Origin: Nematostella vectensis
Taxonomy: Eukaryota > Cnidaria > Anthozoa > Actiniaria > Edwardsiidae
Assembly: GCF_932526225.1 (NCBI RefSeq)
Contig: NC_064036.1
Coordinates: 13,509,181-13,573,180, forward strand
Length of the DNA: 64,000 bases
Direction of reading: 5' to 3'
Shown: positions 20,148 through 33,900 of the stretch, one piece after another
Position numbering within the stretch: the stretch's first letter is position 1
Layout of the letters: every line of letters begins with the position of its first letter
The notes under the pieces: model-generated
What the model was told of the DNA's origin: nothing
Databases searched by the model: none
The model's input: only the letters and a program-made list of their open reading frames with translations
Translations under genes and position numbers: made by a program

Positions 20148-23100
20148 ATGTTGACTACCGGGATTCGCGCGGTTTTTCTGTCAACAATAAAGATCTCCGC
20201 CGGCAGAAAAATGTTCTCAACAAGCCAAAGATATTCCAGCTCACTGCGTATTGATTCTTATCATATTCCAATCCTTGCCAATGGGTTTGCAGTTGTCAAC
20301 TCCCCGTATACACTTAACATCAAACCGCTGGATCCATCAGAATACATTGAAGATGAAGATTTTCTGATGATAGTGAAGGAAGGACAGGAGATGCCGAGTA
20401 AAGCAAGCGCGCGCGTTTCTTTGGACCTAAACATAAGGGACGAAATGAGGAGAATACATAGGCAAGACTTTAAACAGGAATTTATGAAGAACATTTCATA
20501 TGATCGTCGTGTTGTCACAAGAGATCAAGTACAATTTCTAGAGGTACGTGCAATTTTGTCCACATGTTAGGAATACAGGCCCGCGCACAGGATTAGCTGA
20601 TGGGACTGCGGAGTGATAGATATCATATGGAAAAAGCACTTTTTCGCTGCCAAGGGGGGTGCGTGCGCACCGTAAGCACCCCTCTGCATATGCGCCTGGG
20701 AATGAGAGCAAACATACAGCGAGTATTGTACGTAGGTCACATTACGTTACCCCTCTTCTAATTGAAAGATGCCACACACCCCATTTACCTTGTCTTTAAG
20801 AGCCCTTAGAACTTAGAATATAGATCTTCCTAATAGATTTCTCTAATGATGGGAGGCATGTAACTTTGTAATTGCTTTCAACCTGTATTGGAAGAAAAAT
20901 TATATAATTAAGAAATTAAGAAATTTCTGCCAGGAAGGGGGGTATAATAAAAAAAGGGTTTATTTCAAAATATTTCTCCAGCTTTTTACCCTGTTTAGGA
21001 TAAAGAAGAAACACTTTTTTGGAAACATGTTACAGTAAAGGTTGGAAAATTCGTGACCGGATAATTCGTGAACACTGAAAATTCACGGTCAGGTCTTGAA
21101 TCCTGAGGGTTTTTTTTGACCCTCCAAAAATACTTACTAATTTACCAATATATATACAAAATAACAAAAAGATACCTGCTGATGGTTTAAATCACAGACT
21201 TGCCCTTGAACCCCAAGACCCATGAATTTTCCAACATTTACTGACTGAGATTTTATCTGCTTTTTACGGGGGAAAAGGGGGTAAGCTCTAATAGGCAGTA
21301 GATTGTGCTTTCACAATAATTATTCATGTTTTAGGTGAGCTGCCAACCTCAGGCCAAGTATCCCTTCCCTGTTGTTGACATAAGCTTGTGTCTTGAAATC
21401 CCAGTCCAGTTCAACATGATGATAAAAGCTTCACAGTATGCTGATGTTTATGTATCTAACCTAGAAGGTGGATCCTTTCATGAAATAACAACCGAACTTG
21501 GAAACTGCTATTTGTCAAGTCTCAAAGCCACTGATGTCCATGTTAAGACTAAAGGTGGAGACATTATTTGCCCAAGTTATTTATTAGCTGAGTTTGGGAC
21601 CCTTGAAACAGAAGGTCAAGGAAAGATTTCAGTTGAGAAATTACAGGGACGTAAATTTTGCATGGACAGTGAAGCTGGTGGAGTACATGCTGACTCTATG
21701 TATGTGTCACTGGGTGAGGTTAAGACGGATGCGGGACCTATCAAGCTTGGTAGTATCCATGGTAGGTTCAGGGTTTTTGTTTGTGGCTATTCTTTTGACA
21801 ATATTCCCACAAAATAAATGCTGCTCATGTAAAGTCAATTTAATAAGACTTTGTTCAAATATGTTGTCAACTTGGAAACTGAACTGGTATTACAGTAACT
21901 TTAAATTAATTCTAAAGCTTGGAATTTGTTTGGCAAATTAAAAAAAAAAAAAAACAATTCAACGTCCTACACCTAGTTTTCAAGTTTCCAAAGAATTCAA
22001 CATGTTTTATTGCAGGGAACAATGATTTTGTTTTCATTAAATTTAACCTAAAGAGATATAGTATAAGAAACATTTTGGGATACCTTTTGGCAACTGTAAT
22101 TTGTAAATATTTACCCAATTCATAGTTTCTGACCTATCAATCACCCATGCACAGTAGCCAATCAAAATAGTGGCCACAAAGCAGCCATATACCGGATGCT
22201 GGTTGAATGAACATGGGGATGTTATGTATTCAGATTAATGCTGACAAAATATGGATCTTAAAAATCGTCCACTCTACAATAGGAAAAAAATGTTTTTCGA
22301 AACTGTTTGGCACGTAAACTAGCAGTGTTTTTAATGCAGCAAAAAGAGAAACATGATTTGCTGTCCTGACTTCAAACTACAAATCAATTAGATTTGCAGC
22401 AAAAAGTACAAATAACAGTCCTTCTTTTCTGCAATTAAAGGGAGTTAAAGTAATATCAAATTCCATGTAAACCGTGATAAGGGGCATTGAAAAACTGGGA
22501 AGGGGCACAATGCAAAGGATATAGAGAAATATCTAGGGGGTAATGCAATGCCCATACTGATAATTTCCTTATAATTAAAAAAAACTGCATTTTCGCAAGT
22601 TTGCCTATTGCCCTTTGAGGGGAAGGGATTACAACATTCTTCTCTTGTAATCTCTTGTTTCTTTGGTTTCCAGGCAGTGCAGATGTTAAGAGTAAAAGCA
22701 GTGATATATCTGTTAATTCTGTGTCTGGAAACTTGTCAGCAGCTACTGTGACTGGTGACATCTTCCTTCACCTTTCTCAGTTTGAGGGCATCAACCTGAA
22801 GTCTAGCAAAGGTAAATGTAACTATTTAATATGCCTGCAGTAGGTTGAAACTGGTGTCTCACAAATACTGAAGGCAAACAAAAAGCTCAGCTGTGTTACT
22901 TCACTTTGTACATGAATGCAAATAAGATGTAAAGTTAGCAGCAAAGTGTATATTATATCCACTTAATGTCTGTGAAATTAAATCAATCCTTAAAAAACAG
23001 CTCCATTCTATTACTAAAGCTGGCTCCAGAGTCTTCAAATGCATTAGGGTGAAACACACTTTATTAACAATGTTGCATGGAAAGTTTTCTATGTTACAGA

Positions 23101-23578
23101 CCATTATTGCTATACCTATAAAATCGGTACCCCTTCAAAATTATGTACTTTCCTTGGTTGTGTCAACAATCAGAGGAGGTTAGTTTTGCTTCTTAAAAGG
23201 GCTGCCCACCTTGTTATAAATATCAGGGTCTTGTTATCAATACCAACAATCACCAAACGAATATTCTCAAATCCAGTCAGATATGTATGTTGACATCTGT
23301 TTTTTTTGTATACAGGCAACATAGCTGTAACGTTGGAATCAGACGAGCCTTGTTATGCATCTACTAGTATTGTTGCCAAGGAGATAAGCTCTAGTATTAC
23401 ATTGTCTGATGCATCAGAGATTGAAGAAGATGGCTGTAAAAGACTACAAGGACACATCCACATAGGTAACAAAAGCCGGGAAAACACTAAAAAGCAAATA
23501 CTTGCCCAGGCAAAACATGGGAGATTTGACTTGGGATTGAAAGACTGGTTTAGTTCATTACAACTTGGTAAAAAATAA
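20148..23578 (+). CDS. FAM185A: FAM185A-like DUF4097 beta-repeat protein, probably mitochondrial
   Basis: Four exons (20148-20543, 21335-21761, 22674-22811, 23316-23578) join in frame to 407 aa. The N-terminus is basic and Ser/Thr-rich without acids (RAVFLSTIKISAGRKMFSTS), fitting a mitochondrial presequence. The rest is a series of short beta-strand repeats of DUF4097 type with regular turns: YADVYVSNLEGGSFHEI, ATDVHVKTKGGDIICPS, SSDISVNSVSGNLSAATVTG and HGRFDLGLKDW. The order and length fit vertebrate FAM185A, a poorly characterised protein; no enzymatic motif is seen. Intron 1 contains an inverted-repeat element (21031-21246). Identification rests on the fold pattern and on recall of the family, so the symbol is less certain than the exon structure. 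Confidence 0.8.
21031..21246. mobile_element. MITE-like element in FAM185A intron 1
   Basis: The left end acagtaaaggttggaaaatt is matched by the reverse complement of the right end (gaattttccaacatttactg). Internal copies of attcgtga and attcacggtc give further foldback. About 215 bp, no coding capacity. Confidence 0.6.
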
Positions 23579-24929
23579 AAACGGAATAGCAGCCAGAATT
23601 TTTACAGATTTTAGATTGTTCAAATACAACTTAATGTACCTAATCAATAGATATCAAATTGTCAGGACCTTCAGTCTTTTACTTACAGTAGGAGGTGATT
23701 ACAATAGGAATAGCTGGTTCTGGCTATTTTCGTGCGCTTAGTGGAAGTTGGTGCTAAAATAAGCCATTTAAGGCATGTGTAGCACAAAGTCTATATTGCT
23801 TCTTTTCACCATCTTTATTTGTTTATTGTTGCTCAAGTAAAGTGCACAGTACATGGGATCAAGTGGAGTTGTTTAGTTTAAACTTTTCTAAACTAATTGG
23901 AATCTTGTAAGCATGTTCGAGCAATGGGTCATGTTTGCCACATTTTGTAAGCATACTCCCCACTGAAATCCCATTCTTTCAGGTGATCCATTGTCATTTG
24001 TATTTACATACTCGCATTTTTATCTAAAAGTTAATAACTAATTCATCTGGAATATGTAGACTCTGCAAAGAAAGTCTCATGTTTTAGATAAGTTCTCAAG
24101 TTCAATATTGTAAGACATTTTAAATGTTTATTCTATGTTGTTCTGTTTAAGTCTGGAACTATATAGACTGTCTTACTCTCTTAATGTATATTACATCCGT
24201 TTCTGAATCTGCAAGCCCAAATGGCCGTGTTACACTTTCTGTGTACGTTTTATTACAGTTAAGTCCATTTACTGTTTGTAGAAAAGGCGTACTTGGCAGT
24301 CTAATTGACGCTTGGCGAACTATTTTAGGAGCCCTAACCCCACCAGTGCAAGGCCTGTCAAGGGTATCCTAACCCCATTCTATTTAGTTATTAGCTTCTC
24401 GAAGGCAGGATGTTCAAGCTAACTCTGTGTGATGCCTTCACAGTGACTTCCATATAGCAAGTGCAACTTTAGATATTTGTATGCACCTAACACAATCACT
24501 AGCTGTTGCTCTCTTAATATAATATGTATATTGTCTTGATGGCTTCACATAATCATTGATGTCTATCCATCCTGCCAGTGCCAACTTTTTGTTTGTTTGT
24601 TTGTTGAACACGTCTCCCACTTTTTATTGGGCTGTTAGAAGCGTCGTATTGTACACAGTCCATTTACTGAGCATTTTTACATGGTAACGGGTGTAACATT
24701 TTGTCGTTCAGATCAATGTTGCTCATCTCAGTTTCGTATGCACTACCGTGACTGTTTTGATGTACATCGTTCAACTTCTGGACATTTTACTAATTGGTAA
24801 CAATAAATTATCTTTCCTTGGCTTCTTAGGGCTGACGGGATAGTCTCTTTAAGCAGCTTTGTCCATCTTGATTCCGTTTATCAACTGTCATGGTTGTCTT
24901 TGTGTGTACCGTCCATTTCCTACCCATCA
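23579..24929. other. Intergenic region between two convergent genes
   Basis: Lies between the ends of the FAM185A-like gene (plus) and the GABA-B-like gene (minus). An AATAAA on the minus strand at about 24619-24627 is a candidate polyadenylation signal for the receptor. On the plus strand aacaataaatta at about 24800 could serve the other gene. No gene is visible. Confidence 0.4.
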
Positions 24930-27900
24930 TTACATATTGGTGACAATGCAAGCAGCTATCCTTTCAGCATCCATCTCTCCTTGACCCCCCAAAGATGTAG
25001 GCAGCGTTTCGTTTAGTTCAATATCGTCCATCTGGATTTCGTATGCACTGTTGATTCTAGAACCAGGGCTGTTAGCCATGAAGCCATTGACTGGAAGTAA
25101 AGAAAGCCAAGGTGTTAGAAAGTGTTTTTTTTTTTTTATTTCTAAAGAGAACTTTCTTAACCTCCGACGCGCGCTACCTTGATCATCAGGTAAACCGACC
25201 AATCAGTAGGCAATTTTAACTTGGACGGCTAGGAGGTTATGAAGCGCATCGAAGCATTTGTTTGCCAAACTGTCTGACAAGCTGACACACATTATCTTGC
25301 CTATGTGTTATACGTTGCTAGGTCTCATAAAAGCAGAAACGTGGGTTTGGAGAACATCTGGAAGTATATTGGGTCATACTCGATTTATCACTAATATATT
25401 GGAGGATTTTCGCATACTTTGGTGGCCACGGTAGCGCGCGCTGCACTCTAACAAAACCATTGAATAAAGATGCGTAAGAATATGTTATTCTGATAATATG
25501 CACATTTAAAATAAGTACAAAAATAAGTTGTTCTTTCATTCAAGTTTAGTCACTTTAGGATGAAGACGTGGGCTCATATAATTTTTTTTAATAGCTGGAT
25601 TGGCCAAAGTCAATCGGTCGAACTACTGTAAAAGGTTTCTCTTTCTCTAACCGAGAATATGACATCCCCGGAAACGACATTCTTTATCAAACAGAAATAA
25701 AATCTACAATTGCATTAATTTTCCTATTTTATACAGAATAGTCTCTCAATAGGCTTTGACCTGGTGTGACATCCCCTAAGGACACTACAGCATGCCCTCT
25801 CGATAAACCAAGCCACTAAGAGTATTTTTATGACCATGCACAGAGGTTACTCCTACCATGAGTCGGTCCTTCCTGGTGACATTTCATAACCGAGTGTTCA
25901 GGCCGGGTTCTGAAAAGAGGGCGATGGTTATAAACAAACCTGGGTCCAATAAAGGTGCGATCTGGATGGGATCGCTTGTGACTGAATTTGCCGGCAGGAC
26001 TGTGCATAAGTCAATGTTAGCTGGTTATTTTATGGGAAATAACTTGCTGTAGTTTATGGTGCTCTTTCAAGAGTCGTAACGTCCTCATGCAATTCGTTCG
26101 TTCATGCTCACTGTTTGCGTCTTGCCTTTGACTTGCTTTTAGGATTATTTCATGCTTGCCACCTGAGCATCAACCATTTTCACCTAAGCTATTCATCTGA
26201 TTCGAAAGTCGTGTAGTCTAACAACACCTAAAGGGAGTGGGTCATTTATATACTTTTTTCAAGCCTTTTATTTCAACAAAAGAAGCTTGTACTTTGCTCA
26301 ACAATAACCTTTTACTCCTGTTATTTTTATACTTTAAATATCTTAAGCTCATTTTTTTCTTACAAATGAAATTATAGAAATTAGATTTGCGATGTGTCTT
26401 CCCGTCTTCTGGCACGTGAAGTTTCGGTGCGACCCTTTTGCGGTCTCTGTGGATCTTTCCTATAAGACTTACACAAAGCAGGTCTGCAGTTGTTATCGTC
26501 GTTTCAGATCCAGTCATGCGAGGCATCCAGGTGTATCAGCGCTGTGCACAACAAAGCATGTCCAGTCATTATCACCAGAACACCCATTAAATATTCCCTT
26601 ACAATGTTTTCTAGAATTTGGCCATGTTAATAATGTTAGAGACATGTTAGGTTGTTTCTTGATAAAAAAACATAATGTCCACATGCAGGGTCTCTCAGAG
26701 ATGGTTCATGGAAAGCGTGAAGTTCATGCAGTGTCATGAAGGCAACAATCTTCATTTTCTGTTATGTCCAGTGATTTGTACCAGAACAACCATTCAACTG
26801 AGAAGTTTCCCTGAAAATGTTTGATGTTAGGCGCGTTAGCTTGTCGCCTGGTATAACTCAATGTCATGCAGGGTTCTTCAGAGATGGTTCATGGAAAATG
26901 TGAAGATCATGCAGTGTGATGAAGTCAGCTGTCTTCATTTTCCGTCAAAGGTAAATATGGAGTTGATGTCGCTCGTGCAGGCGCCATGGTGTCAATTCCT
27001 TATGATTTGGTAAGCTGTTATTAGTCAATGGAGTACATGAATCTCGTACACGCTCTGAAAGGTTATTCTGTTGCCATTAGTAAAAGTTCATTGGTAATGT
27101 CTATGTGACCTTCAACGCGTGTTTATGATCACTTTCTTACATGCATTTGTACTTTCTCTCCATTTGTCTTTTATGTCCATACTCGCAGTGCTGTCTCTAC
27201 ATTTCGCGTCGTAGAGATTCATTCACGAATTGATATTTTCATTTACAGAGTAATATCGTATCACGGCCAACATCATTCCATCGCATTATTTCTTACCTTG
27301 ATCTGCCGTTTAAACATATAGCTATTACATCATTCAGCGAACTACACAATGCTCAATTCACGCAGGCGCGTATCATTAGCATGCAATCATGCAGCTACTC
27401 TGCTGTCGGTATTACAATTCTTTCACGGTAAAATGAAGGTGTTGTCGCATTTGGGGTGAGGTTGTTGTTGATTATAAGTCTTGTCAAAAAATGAATCTAT
27501 GAAAGGTACTTAGAAAAACGTACACCATGGCTAGCATGGCTAGCATGGTTGATGTATAGATGCTTACACGCGGTTATTACGGCCACCAGTGAACATTTTT
27601 TGGCACTGTTGAATCATGTTCAGTTATACGAACGATTCATGCAACGCATGGGTGATAAACAAAGTTCACGGGAACAACTTTGTGAGCGATTTTCTTATTA
27701 ATTGGTTAAAGCAAGGAAGCCCCTGGTAAAAGGTTGTAAAAAGTTTTAAAGAGACAATAGCACGCAATAAATACCTTATTACAAACGTATAACATAGTTG
27801 ACGAACAGCTGGAAGTGCAATTTGATTTCGGCGAGAGAGTAATGGTAGTAATGGTGCCAATTTCAGGTACCAGTTATAATTCAGTGTGTATCCTATTTTA

Positions 27901-30900
27901 GGGGAATACCTGCATTGTGGTTTAAAAATTGTTGAAAGCATTTAATTTTTCCCTTAAAAAAAGATTAAAAATGTGATTGAATTTTGCACAATAGGGTACA
28001 TTTAAACCGCTCACATTCTGTCTGAAGTGCACGTCACTTTAACTTTAATCGTAATGTGTTGCTACATTGACGTTTGCAAATACATTGAGATCGTCAAACA
28101 TACAGTACAGATCTTATAGCACAGTAACGGCGATGATAATAACCGATAATTATCAGTTTAGACCCGCACAATACCCTACAATTGGCGAGGAAAGTTTAGG
28201 CGTCTCGTGCATGACTGCCTCCTTACCTGTGCTGGTAGCCAGCTCAGAATGGTCCGTCTGCACGGATTTGGACAAGTAGCAAGCTTTAGTGTCATTGTCG
28301 GAGTTAAAGCGAAAGCCGTGACTCTGATGTCGTCCGATAGACGGACCCGTTGTATGTACAGTAGTGACATTAAATGCTTGGTCGTCGCTTCCAGTAAAGT
28401 AGTTATAAACCTTAAAAACAAACAAGAAAGGCAAAAATGAGTTTTGTGAAAGAAGGCGATGGATCCAGTGTCCCATGTAGGATTCAAAATATGTGTAAAC
28501 CCACTTGCCTCTGCTCTGTCCCATACCATCCATCATTGTACCCATTATCAATGTACATTACTTCCTTTACCTTACAAACTCGAGTAATAGTGTAGCAGTA
28601 ATGAAATCATCGTCTTTCCCTGCTAAATCAAGATCAAATCGTTTCACCCTAGAATTGTTCTCACCTTTGGTACAAATACAAGTAACAGTGTAGCAGTTGT
28701 GCAGATGATAAGGCAGAGGGAGGTAATGGCGTACGGTGCTTGATAATGAATGGTTCCGTCAAGAGCGGTGGTGACGATGGCACCAATACACGAAAGCGTC
28801 ACCACATTATACACGGACATGCCTATGTACTTGGAATCATTCAACGCTGGTATGGTCACATTTCGCGTCTCCCAGGCAAGGAACAGGCCAAAAAGAAGAA
28901 GGATGCCCTTGTAAGCGTATATTACCGCCAGGAAATAGGTCTTGTGTGTGCACGTACATTGGTAAAGAACTGGGATGTAAATCTTGTCGTGCTCTTTTCG
29001 TGCCTTTGAATAAAGTTTTAATTATTATTAGTAACACTTATATTTCGCGAGCTAGTGATTGGGTTTTAAAATTTGGGTTATCCTGATGGTTGATCTTTTC
29101 CTCTGCTATTTTAAATACGGCCGGGCAATTTGATATCCATACACTTTCTTTCATATGGCAAGAAAGCAGGGGCTTCTTTACTTTTGTTTTCTTGGGAACG
29201 TTTATGGAATTTCTAATTCCTGCAGATCCATACCAAGATAGTTATTCTAATAAATATAAAAAAATGTGTTCAACTATGTGTGCAACCCATAGTTCTTCCA
29301 ATAGAAACTAACTATTGCAGATAGGTAAGTTTACTATGAATGTCAAGCCAAGCCCCTGAAAACGAAAATGTGAAAGTAAATAAAAAAAGATGTGAATTTA
29401 GGCGACGATTCGTGTAACAAAATCCATTTTATTATTGTTACCTGATCGTCGAACCTGATTTTTGTGGCTTTAAGGCTATCGAATCCAAACCAAATAGAGA
29501 GGTACCAGATATCGATGATCACCAAGGCTGCGACAATGCCGAATAGATGGATATCTCGTATTGCCTGGTAACAAAGAGACACAACCGCCAATTATTAGAA
29601 ATCGTGAAATCTCCTGCCTGGTCACCTTAAGCAAATGAAATGCTTTAGGGGACGAAGAATGCTGATGAATAGATATCACCCAAAGATGATTACTGTCCTG
29701 GAAATTACTATATGGACAAGATTACTGATCAGGATGGTCTTACCATTTTCTTGAGAGTCTTTGCAGCCGTGAATATCTTATGTACTCTCCAAGTTTTGCT
29801 GAACATCGCCCCGAACGACAGCGAGAATCCAATCGACAAAACCGTGGTACGGGCCTAAAATGCGACAAGGAGGAGTAAGAGTAAGAAAGAAAAGGTATTC
29901 AAGAAGTGATACTTCTTCCCACATTTTCCTACCCTGTCAGACCTCGTTTGAAAGAGAGGCAACGGTTGATCAGGTAAATAGTGTGAACAGCTATGAACCT
30001 CAAAAGTGTGTTTTGACGCGTCTTTGACAATGTTTGGTCAGCGTTTACCTTGCTATTAAACAAGATCTTGGTTGCCTTTCACAATGAATAGAGGTATTGG
30101 TAAAGAAAGCTAGCTTTACAACCCTGGGTTTTTTCATACGTTCGCGCCTATAAACTATATCACAAAGTCGCAAGGAGATTAGGAATTTTCGCATGGCATT
30201 GTACACTCACGTTACAGCTAAAGCCATAGCGCTCAAGAGTCAGAAATCGTCCGTCAAGACCGAACAGGACTACTGATGCGTAACACAGCAGGCAGCCAAG
30301 GATGATAAAATTATTGAGTTGCGGCGAGGACATCTTGATGGATCTGAGAATGACGCAAAAGTGAAATAGCTAGCAGGCTGGTCTGACTTTTACGTCACGG
30401 GGGAGCTGGTTAGCAGTGTGGCGTACTCCAGACACAATTTAAAGACCAGAAAAACGATCGAAGGCATAGAAAACATTCGTTTAGATGAAAAAAAAATGGT
30501 GTTCAAGACAACTCATAAAGGAGTTCGGCAGCATAAATCTCGGGAATCCTTCGCTATGGTTAGAATTCTGGCCCTAAGTGTATAGGGTAGGACTTTTAAG
30601 TATAATGTTGTTACGAAATAGACTTATATCCACTGCTACAAAGCTGGAGCTTTGGGTTTTGCTTACGGTACTATCCTTAGACAAGGCTAATTTGGTAATT
30701 TGGTACTTGCATAATTCAGTCTATGGTTCTTTGCGAGCCTAGCGAGGAAGTAGGTGGGCCTCAAGTCTTGATATAATATCTTCTTGATAGGAGAGCTGAC
30801 TCACCTGTTTCCCCGGTGCACGACGTTAAAGTAAAGGAAAAATATGGAGAGCAGTGCACCTATCCCGGCAAGTAGCCACGTGACTACAATCAGAGGCAGC

Positions 30901-33900
30901 GGGTTCAGGAGCAGCTCCTCGATCTCCAGGGTGCGATCCTTGGGCGGGCGACCGCCTAAAGGGCAAAATAATAAAACACCGTACGCATACACCTTTATTC
31001 ATTTTAGGTTGGCACACAACTAGAAAGTACGAGATATAATTGTAATAAGCAGGTTCTAAGTGAAAGCAATTTCAAAACAAGTTAACGTTGCCATCCCTAC
31101 CAGGAGCACCTAAACAGGGGGAGGCTCAGGTGAGGTGAATTTTTAGAATTTAGCTCCCATACATTTCTTCTTGAATTAAACTGTTCGTTCGTCCATCGAT
31201 ACGACGAGGACCATCCTAGGAATTGGGGAGATTATGATCTGTGAGTCCGCAGATGACTGTTGAGGCCAACCTGTGCCCGGAAGAATCCCTGGCGTTGACA
31301 TGGAATGGTGGCAGCTGTTTCAGGGCTGGTGGCTCTGTTCTTCCTGGCCTGCCTGCGGTCTTTTGCTGCAGCGATCCTGTTGGCCTCGCATGTCTTGGCA
31401 CCCTTATGCACAGCTGATTGCCGTGCTCCTCTGTCTTGGGCCGCCTGTACCAACGTGCCATGCTTAATGTAAAAGGCCTTTAAGCGTATTCTTTAAGCGC
31501 TTCTTCTGGCCGACTTGGGAGCGTTTTCCATGCTATAGCTTGCCGAACAGCAGTTCCTTGGGCAGACGCGGGGGGTTTCCTCCGCGCAGTAACCCGAGCC
31601 AGTTTTCACATGCTAGGGAGACAAACCCTATGGCTGGTGATCGAGGATCCAGCAGGATGGCAGCTGTTCTTGCGGCATGCTCGCAAGACACCGAGGGAAT
31701 ATACCGTCCCTCACTCGGTCCCAAGTATAACTTTTTGTCATAGACTGGCGCACCACGAGAAGGTAGTTATACTGGAGTAAGGTGACTAGAGCCGTGAGGA
31801 TTAGTCATCCTACGCACCCAATTTATAAGGGGGAGTGGAGCTGATAATGGACGATCTATAAAAATGTACTTACATACGAATTATGATTGGAAATTTTCAG
31901 AAAATGTTTTTGTTGCATAGAATAGATAGGAGTTACTTACCTTGCCATTCGATTTTGTGAAATAAATCCAACGAATCGGAGTAAGTAAAATGCTGGCCGA
32001 TGGTGACCCAACTCTCTACAGATACAGGCAACCGAAGTCGAATTAGGCGTGGGAGGTATTTATACCACATATTCTGGATTGTGCCTTTAGTTAACGTTGC
32101 TTACCGTTCTGCAGTTGCATGATCATTACGGTTCCAACCCTCTCTCGACTCTCGCCGGAGAAACGCACTGGTCCCTAGAATAAGATGATTTGAAATAATT
32201 GCAATGAACTCTTCGGTTCTCTAAAATATGCCTTCTTTAACGGGACCGTCGCCAGTGGGGTTCGGAAGACCCCCACCTCCCCCCGCGCTCTCACGAAGGA
32301 AAATTAAGCACCACTGCGAGCTAGGACGAGCTACCTGAGAGAAAATGGCTAAATTGGTAAACGAAGCCATTTCTATATATATATATGGGTGCTTATAATG
32401 TTTTTTTGTTACTCACTCTTTCATATTTTAAAATTGTCTAAGTACAAATTTACAAGTACCCCCTCAACGATTGGTTACATCTCAGCCCTTACCGTTACCC
32501 CCTCGAAGTTAATACCCTCTAGGATTCTCCTAAAACCAGAAGCGTGAGCGGTGCCATTATAGTTAAACTTGTCTGGGTGGATGTTGCTGGTTTTGCTAGC
32601 CTCGTCGAGTGTTACTGCAGCACTCCAGACTGAGTCAAATGCGAACGAGGTATACGTCTCTGATTTCTTTTTCTCCTCTTGCATTGTCTTCATAAACTGT
32701 GTTGCCGTCTATAAATTATAAACAATAACTATTGCGGTGACGGGGTAACGGGATGATATTGTTTATTGAAGTTTGTGATTAACCGTAAAAGTTGGCAATG
32801 AGTACTGTGGGCTATATTCTCTTGTTTTTGATGGCCTTGAAGCAAGGTTCACTGCTGCTTTCGAAAACAATATATCTTATACTCCTGAGGGGGAAGTGAG
32901 GGAGGGGGAGATTTCTTAGAAGCGATGATTGAGACCAGTCGCTGTAATAATTACCCGGCCCCAAATCACATCGTGAAACAACTATGGAATAAGCTTTTGG
33001 CTTCTTAAATGTTCCCCTTTTTCACGTTCCCCCGATTTGAAGATAGATGAATTTATTAGATGCGGTTGATGAATCTTAGCACCGAAATCGTGTCCACAAC
33101 GCTGGATTAACGCTTGAGTGTGGACAGGGGTGTTTGAACGGTGGTGGACATAGCGTATAATAACCCACCATGCCCGAGATGGTGGTGTTATCATCCTGAC
33201 GAAGATCCAGTTGGGCTGTGGCAAACACTCCTTGTAGGGCTTCTTTGAGCTCTTCCCTAGAGCACGACACGTGGTTCACATGCGGCTGTATTTCCAGGAT
33301 GAGCAGTGGGTCGAGATGACCAAAGACTATCCAGACGTATCTCGGACCGTATATGCCATGCTTGTATGCCTATTGATGTATGGTTTAAACAAGGGATTGT
33401 ATAGTATTCTTAGCATTAAGCTTAATTGAAGCCTTTCAAAGGCTTATCTATAGTTTACTCATGAAATTTGCCGCCGCTCGTGAAATTTTGAATATTTTAA
33501 TATGCCAGTCGAAAATTTTATGAATTTATGAATATTTTAATATACCAGTGATTAAAGCAAGCAGAAATATTCAATAGTCTTAGTCTCTGACCTTTTTTGA
33601 TAGCTTAGGCTTTTTCTGTCGTGTGTGTCAAGTGTGTCTTACTGTAGTGTGTGACTTAGAGTGAGCTATACACCTGGTTACCTCGCAAAAGACCTTCTGT
33701 GCACCATTTTTAGAGAATTCTCCAATTATGATCCTGGAGTCCATGTTCTGAATAAAAAGACAAGCATGTTAATAAATTAGCAATGTAGAAGCGTGCTCCT
33801 TAAAATGGTGATAATGGTAACACTTTACCTTTAATTTATTAATTTGAAAGCTAACATCCGTATCTTCCTTCTGTTGAAATCCTTCAACTGCGATGACGCT

